Assembly: GCA_002327255.1 (NCBI GenBank) | Contig: DCUM01000192.1 | Span: 1-13,709, forward strand | DNA from: a bacterium UBA2214 | GTDB lineage: Bacteria; Zhuqueibacterota; Zhuqueibacteria; Residuimicrobiales; Residuimicrobiaceae | Length of the DNA: 13,709 bases | Direction: 5' to 3' | In this document: in pieces, positions 7,336 to 13,709 of the stretch | How the letters are laid out: each line of letters begins with the position of its first letter | How positions within the stretch are numbered: the first letter of the stretch is position 1 | The notes under the pieces: generated by a model | The model's input: the letters and a program-made list of their open reading frames with translations, nothing else | Told to the model about the DNA's origin: nothing | The model's database searches: none | Program-made: the position numbers and the translations under genes

Positions 7336-8685
7336 TCAGGAGGGGTCGAGATGATCGAGCAAATGGCGCAGGGTGATATGGCTCCAGCTCTTTTTAATGG
7401 TGGCTTCCGTCTTTAAAGACATCTTGGCGGCGATGCGGTCGATTTTGGTGACCGGTGGCGAGGCATCGGCGATGTGGCGCAGCTGCAGCATCACATCCGC
7501 GGCGCTGACCTGGTCCGCTGGCTTGGCCGGAACAAAGCGCAACACATCGCCGTCGAGAATCACCAGGTAGCGCGCCGCGGCCAATTCCTCCACCACCGTA
7601 TGAATGACATCCTCGGGGATGCGAAAATAGTCGGACAGTTCTTCTTCGGAAACCAACGCCCCATTGAGGGCATGCAATTGATAGGTACGCAGCAGTATCT
7701 TGAGCGAGAGATTCTCATAATAGAGCGGTGAGAGATAGGGGTGTTTTTCATCCCAGATGATCTTGTCGATGTTCTGATGGGCATAGGCGACCTGGGCGGC
7801 AAAGAGCAGGATGGTCCAGCCGACGTAGAGCCAGATGAGAAGCAGCGGCAGCACCGCGAGGCGCGCATAGATGGCGGCTTGATAGCCCTCGACATAGACT
7901 GTGCTGAGAAACGCGCTGAAGAGCCAATTGCTGAAGGTCCACAGGGTGGCGCCCACCAGCGCGCCCACAAATGCCGATTTTACCTTGACGCGCGTGTTCG
8001 GGATGAAATGAGCCAGATAATAAAAGATGAAAAGGGTTACGAGAAACGGGGCGACGTCTTTGAGCAACAAGGCCGCGACGCCGTTGAACGGGGTGCTTTC
8101 GCTCCACTTCAGCATATTCAGGCCCAGGCTCCACCCGAGGACGGCGATGCCGATGACCGGTCCAATGAAAAGGAATCCGATATATTCGATCACCAGGCGG
8201 TGTATCGCGCGCATCCTGCGCACGCGCCAGATGGCGTTGAAGGAACTCTCGATGGTTGAGATGATGAAGAGCAGGGAGCCTAAAAGCAGGACAAAGCCGA
8301 TATAACCGAGGGTTTCGATGTTCGTGTTCATGACGAAACCCATGATCTGGGGCACCAGTATCTGCACGGCTTGCTCGCCCAAAGGATGCAGAGCCAGGGA
8401 GAGGATCGTGGCGATGTGCTCTTGCCAGGCAAATCCTTTCATGATGGCAAAAAGGACCGCCAGAAACGGCACCAGAGAAAAGAGCGTGGTATACACCAGA
8501 GCGCCGGCGCTGTCAAACAGCTTGTTGCGAAAAAAAGAGCGGAGCACCAGATAGGTCAGAATGAGATTTTGGGAGATGATGTTGCGGGTTTTGGAGAGTT
8601 TCTGATGTTCCTTGCGCCAGAGATCATGGATGACATATTTTGCCCGGACGGTCAGACGATTCCGGGTCTCGCGCCATGATTTCAA
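7336..8685 (-). CDS. YihY/BrkB-family inner-membrane protein with C-terminal winged-helix-like domain
   Basis: 449-residue polytopic membrane protein of the YihY/virulence factor BrkB family, once mis-called ribonuclease BN; its biochemical role is not settled. Start chosen at TTG 8685: GGAGG (8691-8695) lies five bases upstream and a strong promoter lies just before it. The frame stays open to 8832, but the extra 49 codons run through the promoter and the purA terminator. Six membrane segments are visible at about 58-82, 121-145, 166-187, 207-226, 238-260 and 272-300, with family features such as the SAGALVYTTLFSLVPFLAVL start of the first segment, STIESSFNAIWRVRR, and RLAVLPLLLIWLYVGWTILL. 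The region from about 310 to 449 is soluble and looks winged-helix-like (VSEEELSDYFRIPEDVIHTV), as in the longer members of the family. It heads a probable two-gene unit with the lamin-tail protein. Confidence 0.95.
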   Translation of the reverse strand: MKSWRETRNRLTVRAKYVIHDLWRKEHQKLSKTRNIISQNLILTYLVLRSFFRNKLFDSAGALVYTTLFSLVPFLAVLFAIMKGFAWQEHIATILSLALHPLGEQAVQILVPQIMGFVMNTNIETLGYIGFVLLLGSLLFIISTIESSFNAIWRVRRMRAIHRLVIEYIGFLFIGPVIGIAVLGWSLGLNMLKWSESTPFNGVAALLLKDVAPFLVTLFIFYYLAHFIPNTRVKVKSAFVGALVGATLWTFSNWLFSAFLSTVYVEGYQAAIYARLAVLPLLLIWLYVGWTILLFAAQVAYAHQNIDKIIWDEKHPYLSPLYYENLSLKILLRTYQLHALNGALVSEEELSDYFRIPEDVIHTVVEELAAARYLVILDGDVLRFVPAKPADQVSAADVMLQLRHIADASPPVTKIDRIAAKMSLKTEATIKKSWSHITLRHLLDHLDPS

Positions 8686-8715
8686 TCCTGCCTCCGTTTG
8701 AGTGGAACCGGAAAA

Positions 8716-8744
8716 AGTATACGCACAAATGGTTTCAAAGTCAA
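8716..8744 (-). promoter_or_regulatory. Sigma-70-type promoter of the BrkB-type gene
   Basis: On the minus strand TTGACT (8744-8739), a 17-base spacer and TATACT (8721-8716) make a near-consensus housekeeping promoter. Transcription should start near 8709, giving a leader of about 25 bases before the TTG start. It lies directly after the purA terminator. Confidence 0.8.
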
Positions 8745-8782
8745 GAAAAACTCTTGTCCGCAGGGGGTAAAGATCGCCACTC

Positions 8783-8816
8783 AAAAAAAGAGCGGTCTCC
8801 CTCTTGTGGGCCGCTC
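8783..8816 (-). terminator. Intrinsic terminator of purA
   Basis: Reading the minus strand, GAGCGG (8816-8811) pairs with CCGCTC (8795-8790), followed by seven T (8789-8783). The loop can extend the stem with CCC/GGG across a small bulge. It lies about 40 bases after the purA stop. Confidence 0.8.
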
Positions 8817-8853
8817 GCGTGAATGGCAACATGACAAGAGAATGAGATGGCCG

Positions 8854-10137
8854 CTAATCAGTTTCCATGAACAGGGTCTGGTTGCGTTTGGAACCGATGG
8901 AAACAATGGCGATGGGTACCCTGGTCAGTTCCTCGATGCGGCGCAAATAGCGCTGTGCGGCTTTGGGCAGATCGGAGAAATGACGCGCTTCCCGGGTGCT
9001 GCATAGCCAGCCGGGATGGGTTTCATAGACGGGCTCGAGGTGTTCCTGAATCCATAATTCCGCCGGATAGTGCTCCAGGGTGCGCCCCTGGTAGCGGTAG
9101 CCGGTACAAATCTGGATCTCGGGGAGCGTGTCCAGCACATCCATTTTGGTGATGGCGAGATGGGTGAGACCGTTGACCATGGCGGCCAGGCGCACGATCA
9201 CGGCGTCGAACCACCCGCAGCGGCGGGGACGGCCCGTGGTGGCGCCATATTCTCCGCCGAGTTGGCGCATTTTGTCGCCGAATTCCACGCCGAACTCTGT
9301 GGGAAAGGGCCCCATGCCGACACGGGTGGTATAGGCTTTCACCACGCCCAGCACCTTGTCGATGCGCGTCGGTCCGACTCCCAGTCCGGTGCAGGCGCCG
9401 CCGGCGATGGGATTGGAGGAGGTGACATAGGGATAGGTGCCAAAATCGACATCCAGCATCGTGCCCTGCGCCCCTTCGATGAGTACCTCTTCGCCGGCAT
9501 CGATGGCGCGATTCAAATAGACGGTGGTGTCTTTGACAAAGGCATCGATGCGCTGGTCGAAGGCGACATAATCCTGGATGATTTGATCGGCATCGAGGCT
9601 CTCTCCATCGTATATGCGCTCGAGCACCTTGTTTTTGCTTTCGATATTGGCGATCAGTTTTTCCCGCAATCCGTTGCGGTCCAGCAAGTCGACGATGCGG
9701 ATGCCGCACCGATCGTATTTATCCACATAGGAGGGGCCGATGCCACGCCCGGTGGTGCCGATTTTTGCGGCTCCCTGGGCCGCTTCCCGGGCTGTGTCCA
9801 GTTTTTTATGATACGGCATGATCAAATGGGCGCGGTGACTGATAAACAGGCGGCCTGCCACCGTGATCCCCCTGGACTCCAGGAAGGCCACCTCTTCCAT
9901 TAAAATCACCGGATCGATGACCACCCCATTGCCGATGATGCAACGGGTATGCGGATGCAGGATGCCGGAGGGTATCTGGTGAAGGACAATTTCCTCTTCG
10001 TCGACAACCACCGTATGGCCGGCATTGGGGCCACCCTGATAGCGCGCGACCACACCGGCTTTGGCGCTCAACAGATCGACAATTTTGCCTTTTCCTTCAT
10101 CACCCCATTGGGCGCCGACAATAATGGTAACCGCCAT
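8854..10137 (-). CDS. purA: Adenylosuccinate synthetase
   Basis: 427-residue cytoplasmic enzyme that joins IMP and aspartate using GTP to give adenylosuccinate, the first committed step from IMP to AMP. Start ATG 10137 is preceded by AAGGA five bases upstream and matches the usual N-terminus (MAVTIIVGAQWGDEGKGK); 19 further upstream codons are unneeded. Family landmarks: P-loop GDEGKGK with catalytic Asp13; GGPNAGHT with His41; TTGRGIGPSYVDK at 128-140; EGAQGTMLDVDFGTYPYVTS at 221-240; the AYTTRVGMGPFPTE stretch near 268-281; GATTGRPRRCGWFDAV at 298-313; guanine-binding TKMDVLD at 330-336; substrate-loop STRE at 380-383; terminal GSKRNQTL at 416-423. All key residues appear intact and length is normal. 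It follows the STAS gene on the same strand with a terminator in between, and ends at its own terminator. Confidence 0.99.
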   Translation of the reverse strand: MAVTIIVGAQWGDEGKGKIVDLLSAKAGVVARYQGGPNAGHTVVVDEEEIVLHQIPSGILHPHTRCIIGNGVVIDPVILMEEVAFLESRGITVAGRLFISHRAHLIMPYHKKLDTAREAAQGAAKIGTTGRGIGPSYVDKYDRCGIRIVDLLDRNGLREKLIANIESKNKVLERIYDGESLDADQIIQDYVAFDQRIDAFVKDTTVYLNRAIDAGEEVLIEGAQGTMLDVDFGTYPYVTSSNPIAGGACTGLGVGPTRIDKVLGVVKAYTTRVGMGPFPTEFGVEFGDKMRQLGGEYGATTGRPRRCGWFDAVIVRLAAMVNGLTHLAITKMDVLDTLPEIQICTGYRYQGRTLEHYPAELWIQEHLEPVYETHPGWLCSTREARHFSDLPKAAQRYLRRIEELTRVPIAIVSIGSKRNQTLFMETD

Positions 10138-10154
10138 AAAAATCCTTATACAAG

Positions 10155-10188
10155 TAAAAAACTCCGAATTCTGGTGAATCCGGAGTTT
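10155..10188 (-). terminator. Intrinsic terminator or attenuator between the STAS gene and purA
   Basis: On the minus strand AAACTCCGGATTC (10188-10176) pairs along 13 positions, one a G-U, with GAATTCGGAGTTT (10171-10159) over the loop ACCA, followed by a run of six T (10161-10156). It ends the secD-secF-STAS unit. Only 18 bases separate the last T from the purA start codon, most of it the purA ribosome binding site, so purA seems to lack room for its own promoter after it. Confidence 0.85.
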
Positions 10189-10215
10189 GGCCAAATTGCA
10201 CGAAACAGGGATGTA

Positions 10216-10557
10216 TCAGTCTTGATAGCTCTTAACGGCATCCGCCTCGGCCGGGAAGGACTCAAACACCGTCACCAGTTTGGTGATGGTGAGCAGGTTT
10301 TTGATCTTTGGCGACATGCCGCAAAGCTTGAGATTGCCGCCCGCCTGGCGCATGGTATTGAGGCCACTGATCAGGGTGCCGAGGCCGGAACTGTTCATCC
10401 AACTGACCTGGGTGAGATCGATGACGACTCTGGTTTGGCCTTTTTCGAGCAACTCGTGCAGCGTGTCGATCAGGATACCCGACTCGGAAGCGCCGACGAT
10501 ATTGCCGTTGAGGGCGAGTACCGTCACATTTTCCTGCGTTTTTTGCGTGATCTCCAT
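10216..10557 (-). CDS. STAS-domain protein, anti-sigma factor antagonist type
   Basis: 113-residue single-domain cytoplasmic protein of the SpoIIAA/RsbV type. In that family an unphosphorylated STAS protein frees a partner (often a sigma factor) by binding its anti-factor kinase, and phosphorylation on a conserved Ser turns it off. Visible features: beta-rich start (MEITQKTQENVTVLALNGNI), RVVIDLTQVSWMNSSGLGTL with the phospho-acceptor motif NSSGLG at 55-60 (Ser57 aligns with the serine phosphorylated in SpoIIAA), then GGNLKLCGMSPKIKNLLTIT. The usual Asp before SSG is Asn here, a variant seen in the family. ATG 10557 has AAGGAG six bases upstream. It follows secF by 38 bases on the same strand and is ended by a strong terminator, so it is the last gene of the secD unit. 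No partner kinase or phosphatase gene is in view. Confidence 0.94.
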   Translation of the reverse strand: MEITQKTQENVTVLALNGNIVGASESGILIDTLHELLEKGQTRVVIDLTQVSWMNSSGLGTLISGLNTMRQAGGNLKLCGMSPKIKNLLTITKLVTVFESFPAEADAVKSYQD

Positions 10558-10595
10558 ACAGGTCTCCTTTTTAAAACCGGTAACCCGGCCATTGC

Positions 10596-11528
10596 CTATC
10601 GTGCCAATCTTGCTGCCGTCTTTTTCTGCTTCTGGGCGTCGAGATAGTTCTGCCAATCCAGTGCCAGCACGCTGGCGACGTAAACCGAGGAATAGGTTCC
10701 GATCAGGGTGCCGACAAAGAGCGCGAAGGCGAATCCATGAATGACCTCGCCGCCCATGAAGAAGAGAACGAAGAGTACGACCAGGGTCGACACACCGGTG
10801 AGCAACGTGCGGCTCAGCGTCTGATTGACGCTGATGTTCATGATCTTGTCCAATGGCTCGCGGCGCATGATTTTGATGTTTTCGCGTATGCGGTCGTAGA
10901 CCACGATGGTGTCGTTGATGGAGTAACCGACAATGGTCAAAAAGGCCGCGAGAGCGGTCAATGAAAATTCAAAACCGGCCAGCGTATAGATGCCGAGGAC
11001 AAAGACCACATCATGAAAGAGTGCGACCACGGCGCCGATGGCGAACTTGAACTCGAAACGCCAGCTGATATAGATGAGCATCCCGAGAAGGCCCACCAGC
11101 ACCGAGTAGATTGCCGCCATGCGCAGCTCACCGCCGATTTTCGGGCCGATCTGGGTGACGCTGAGAATCTCGTTCGGATGATCCGCCAGATTGGCGTCGA
11201 GCTCGCGCTGAATGATGTCACCCGCCTCGGTATCAACACTGGTGAGACCGACGCGGATGATATAGGTGTTTTCCGCAGCGTTGCCAATGTGCTTGATTTC
11301 CGCGTCGCCGAATCCGGCGTCGCTGATGGCGGAGCGGATTTGCGCGGGTTCAGTAGTATTGCTGAATTTGAGATGGATGGAGGTGCCGCCGGTGAAATCG
11401 ATGCCGTAGTTGGGGCCACCGTTTAATACCAAATAGATGATGCTCAAAACCATGGTGATGATGGAGAACGCATAGGTGGCCTTGCGCACGCCAATAAAGT
11501 TGAAATTCGTTTGCCGGAAAAATTCCAT
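10596..11528 (-). CDS. secF: Protein translocase subunit SecF
   Basis: 310-residue inner-membrane protein. With SecD it forms an RND-like accessory complex of SecYEG that uses the proton-motive force to pull exported proteins out on the periplasmic side. Start ATG 11528 has AAGGAG eleven bases upstream, a longish but usable gap, and gives the expected N-terminus (MEFFRQTNFNFIGVRKATYA). TM1 at about 17-35; the GIDFTGGT motif at 42-49; a periplasmic domain to about 130; TM2-TM6 at about 136-155, 162-183, 187-210, 241-261 and 265-292. The proton-path segment VGYSINDTIVVYDRIREN (200-217) is intact, with Asp206 and Arg213 conserved. A Lys/Arg-rich tail follows. It sits 38 bases after secD and 38 bases before the STAS gene, all on one strand. 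Confidence 0.98.
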   Translation of the reverse strand: MEFFRQTNFNFIGVRKATYAFSIITMVLSIIYLVLNGGPNYGIDFTGGTSIHLKFSNTTEPAQIRSAISDAGFGDAEIKHIGNAAENTYIIRVGLTSVDTEAGDIIQRELDANLADHPNEILSVTQIGPKIGGELRMAAIYSVLVGLLGMLIYISWRFEFKFAIGAVVALFHDVVFVLGIYTLAGFEFSLTALAAFLTIVGYSINDTIVVYDRIRENIKIMRREPLDKIMNISVNQTLSRTLLTGVSTLVVLFVLFFMGGEVIHGFAFALFVGTLIGTYSSVYVASVLALDWQNYLDAQKQKKTAARLAR

Positions 11529-11566
11529 AGCGAATCTGTCTCCTTGCGAAAAGGCTTTGCAGCCGA

Positions 11567-13606
11567 TTAGATATAAAGTTTCTTGACGTTGAACTGCGTC
11601 GTCGCGATATCGAGAATCATACGGGTTACATAAATGGCGGTGAACATACTCACCAGGATACCGATGGCCAGGGTCACCGCGAAACCGCGCACCGGGCCGG
11701 TGCCAAAGCTGTACAACACCGCGGCGACGATGAGTGTGGTCAGGTTGGAGTCGAGAATGGTGATGAACGCCCTGCTGTAGCCCTGATCGATGGCGGCGCG
11801 GATGGTCTTGCCATTACGCAACTCTTCGCGGATGCGCTCGTTGATGAGCACGTTGGAGTCGATGGCCATGGCGACCGAGAGGATGAAACCCGCGATGCCG
11901 GGGAGGGTGAGAACGAAGCCGAATCCCGCCATGATGGCCATGACAAAGATGCCGTTGAGAATCAGGGCGAAATCGGCGATCAGTCCGACGGCGCGGTAAT
12001 AGATCACCACAAAGATCATGACGAGCATCAAGCCGAGCATGGCGGAGCGCTGTCCTTTTTGAATCGAATCTTGTCCCATCGAGGGGCCTACGGTATCCTC
12101 GGCCAGTACTTTGACGGGCGCCGGCAGGGCGCCTGCGCGCAGAATCAGGGCGAGGTCTTTGGCCTCTTCCATGGTGCCCATGCCGTCGATGCGGGCGCTG
12201 CCGGAGGGGATTTTTTCTTTAATATTGGGCGCCGAGGCAACCCGTCCGTCGAGAACGATGGCCAGTTGTTTGCCGACATTCATACCGGTCACTTTGGCGA
12301 AAATCTTGGTGCCATCGGAATTCAATTCCATGTGCACTTCCGCCTGACCAGCGCGCAGGCTGGAGGAGCCACCATCTATCTGCACATCGGCATTGCTCAA
12401 CATCGAGCCGAGCAGCTCGGCTTCTTTTTTGACCAGATAGAGACGTTGAAAGGACTGCTCACCCATGGTCACGGGCCTGGTGGCCCACAGGAACTGCACA
12501 TCGGAGGGAATGACGTTCTGAACCTCCGGAAGCTGCAGGGCACGCTGAACGGCGCGGACATTTTGTGCGGGAACGGAAACCACATCGGAATAACGTCCGG
12601 GCAGTCCGCGCAATAACGAGGTGAAGGGTTTTTCCTGGAAGGTTTGCTGATCCACCAGAATCGAAGTGTCCTCGTCCGCTTCGGTGACGGTCTGATCCCC
12701 GAAGAGTTCATTGAGACTCAGCTGTTGATCCTGCGCCTGGTCACCGGTTACGGCGGCCGTATCCACGGCGACATCTGCGGGTAGTGTTGTTCCCTGACGT
12801 TTGCTGCGCAGCGCTTTGTCGACATCGTTGAGTACCGACCAGACGATTTCCGGATCCTTCACCAGTTTGAACTCGAGCAGGGCCGTGGTGCCGATGACGC
12901 TCTTGGCGCGTTGAATGTTCTGAATGCCGGGGAGTTCGACGATGATGCGGCTGTTGCCCTGGGGTTGAATCGTGGGTTCGGAAACGCCGAACTGATCGAT
13001 ACGGTTGCGCAGCACTTCCAGGGTGCGATTGACGGCATCTTCGGCCTGTTTTTTCAATTCATCGAGAATTTCGTCGTCGGCTTGACCGCGGCGACCATAA
13101 TAGCGGTTCAATTTGATATCACGGCTGGCAAAATTATCCTGCAAAGCGGTGAAAAAATCGGAACCCTCTTCAGAGTCGCGCTGGGTGGCATTGAGGATAT
13201 CTTCGAGACGCGCGTCTTTGTTTTTGCCTGCTTCGTCCAGGAATTTTCGCAAGTCAATTTCATAAACCAGATAGGTGCCGCCTTGCAGATCCAGTCCGCG
13301 CTTGATTGCCTTGCCCTGTGTGGTATTGATGCGGGCGTTCAGCTTGATCAATTCATCGGCGAGGCGCAGGCTTTCCTCCCGGTCGCTTTCCGCGGCGCTG
13401 CGGCGGACGCGGCCTTCCAGCTCAGCACTGGTCAAACCGACTTCGATCTCTGTGCGCGTCAAGCCGCTCAGCGTGCTCAAGCGCTGAATCAAAGATGTTT
13501 CATCATTCTGCAATCCGCCCAGACGAAATGTGGGCAGGAGCGAGACAATTGCAGCGACCAACAATACCAAAATTAATAAAACTTTAAAAATCAGTTTGCG
13601 TTGCAT
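11567..13606 (-). CDS. secD: Protein translocase subunit SecD
   Basis: 679-residue inner-membrane partner of SecF in the SecDF complex. Start ATG 13606 has AGGAGG ten bases upstream and leads straight into TM1 (about 7-26); the frame extends 27 codons further but through the promoter. After TM1 comes an unusual helical stretch of about 65 residues (36-100) rich in Glu and Arg before the conserved GLDLQGGTYLVYE (104-116). Further landmarks: EVLRNRIDQFGVSEP at 197-211; a long acidic insert at about 265-345 within the first periplasmic domain; VLDGRVASAPNI at 451-462; TM2-TM6 from about 522 to 668, with AIDSNVLINERIREE at 581-595. Asp583 corresponds to the essential Asp of the family's D-A-N-V-L motif, here with Ser for Ala. 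At 679 residues it is longer than E. coli SecD (about 615). No yajC lies upstream within the window; a promoter sits there instead. Confidence 0.98.
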   Translation of the reverse strand: MQRKLIFKVLLILVLLVAAIVSLLPTFRLGGLQNDETSLIQRLSTLSGLTRTEIEVGLTSAELEGRVRRSAAESDREESLRLADELIKLNARINTTQGKAIKRGLDLQGGTYLVYEIDLRKFLDEAGKNKDARLEDILNATQRDSEEGSDFFTALQDNFASRDIKLNRYYGRRGQADDEILDELKKQAEDAVNRTLEVLRNRIDQFGVSEPTIQPQGNSRIIVELPGIQNIQRAKSVIGTTALLEFKLVKDPEIVWSVLNDVDKALRSKRQGTTLPADVAVDTAAVTGDQAQDQQLSLNELFGDQTVTEADEDTSILVDQQTFQEKPFTSLLRGLPGRYSDVVSVPAQNVRAVQRALQLPEVQNVIPSDVQFLWATRPVTMGEQSFQRLYLVKKEAELLGSMLSNADVQIDGGSSSLRAGQAEVHMELNSDGTKIFAKVTGMNVGKQLAIVLDGRVASAPNIKEKIPSGSARIDGMGTMEEAKDLALILRAGALPAPVKVLAEDTVGPSMGQDSIQKGQRSAMLGLMLVMIFVVIYYRAVGLIADFALILNGIFVMAIMAGFGFVLTLPGIAGFILSVAMAIDSNVLINERIREELRNGKTIRAAIDQGYSRAFITILDSNLTTLIVAAVLYSFGTGPVRGFAVTLAIGILVSMFTAIYVTRMILDIATTQFNVKKLYI

Positions 13607-13654
13607 GAATGAAAAGCCTCCTGAAATGATGGGAATTTGAGAATATATCCTGAA

Positions 13655-13683
13655 AATATAGCTTTTTTCCTGCAAAAAGTCAA
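13655..13683 (-). promoter_or_regulatory. Sigma-70-type promoter of the secD-secF-STAS unit
   Basis: On the minus strand TTGACT (13683-13678), a 17-base spacer and TATATT (13660-13655) form a near-consensus promoter. The predicted start is near 13648, giving a leader of about 40 bases before the secD ATG. Its -35 hexamer and spacing equal those of the BrkB-gene promoter, which suggests the same housekeeping sigma factor. Confidence 0.78.
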
Positions 13684-13709
13684 ACAAAAATAATTCTGTA
13701 TCGCTGCCT

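Noticed and set aside
5529..7416. Several open frames of 74-148 codons on both strands over the lamin-tail gene
   Set aside because: All overlap a well-supported gene with signal peptide and domains. They are Arg/Pro/Ala-rich shadows caused by high GC.
9070..9903. 277-codon open frame antisense to purA
   Set aside because: It lies wholly opposite an intact purA. Its composition is that of a reverse-frame shadow (Gly/Ala/Asp/His-rich), and it has no domain or plausible ribosome binding site.
12059..13576. Plus-strand open frames of 185 and 221 codons opposite secD
   Set aside because: secD is intact with all key motifs across this span; these are antisense shadows without recognisable features.
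1..13709. CRISPR array, tRNA, rRNA or phage module
   Set aside because: No regularly spaced direct repeats, cloverleaf-like segment, rRNA-like stretch or phage gene was seen on reading both strands.

Overview
The window reads as chromosome from an uncultured or little-studied member of the wider FCB group; candidate division KSB1 or Calditrichota would fit. This rests on two secreted proteins that end in sorting/adhesion domains with the NPFNPET- and NPFSPDGDG-type motifs common in those lineages, on the export domains (parallel beta-helix, BACON, PKD, lamin-tail, CARDB), and on an IS91-type transposase scrap. The phylum assignment is inference. No rRNA, tRNA or CRISPR array was seen.

Left part (1-1338): almost gene-free. 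It holds the frameshifted C-terminal remnant of an IS91-family transposase (about 139-370) and about 1 kb of AT-rich spacer ending in a foldable leader. From 1363 a 1101-residue secreted mosaic protein runs rightwards and ends at a strong terminator (4691-4735). Then come about 280 bases with inverted repeats, a small leftward HTH/antitoxin-like gene (4947-5174) with a palindrome just upstream, and a 370-base gap.

Right part (5544-13709): six genes, all leftward. In transcription order: a near-consensus promoter (13655-13683), secD, secF (38-base gap), a STAS-domain protein (38-base gap), an intrinsic terminator, purA, a second terminator, a second near-consensus promoter (8716-8744), a YihY/BrkB-type membrane protein with a TTG start, and a Cys-rich lamin-tail secreted protein 82 bases further on.

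How they fit together: SecD and SecF use the proton-motive force to help complete Sec export, the route by which both large signal-peptide proteins here would leave the cytoplasm. The STAS protein is a probable phosphorylation-controlled switch translated from the same message. PurA is AMP biosynthesis housekeeping. BrkB plus the lamin-tail protein look like an envelope pair. I found no clear new defence or mobile system. The observations most worth following are the STAS gene tied to secDF, the terminator squeezed between STAS and purA, the architecture of the secreted mosaic protein, and the lone HTH gene with its palindrome.
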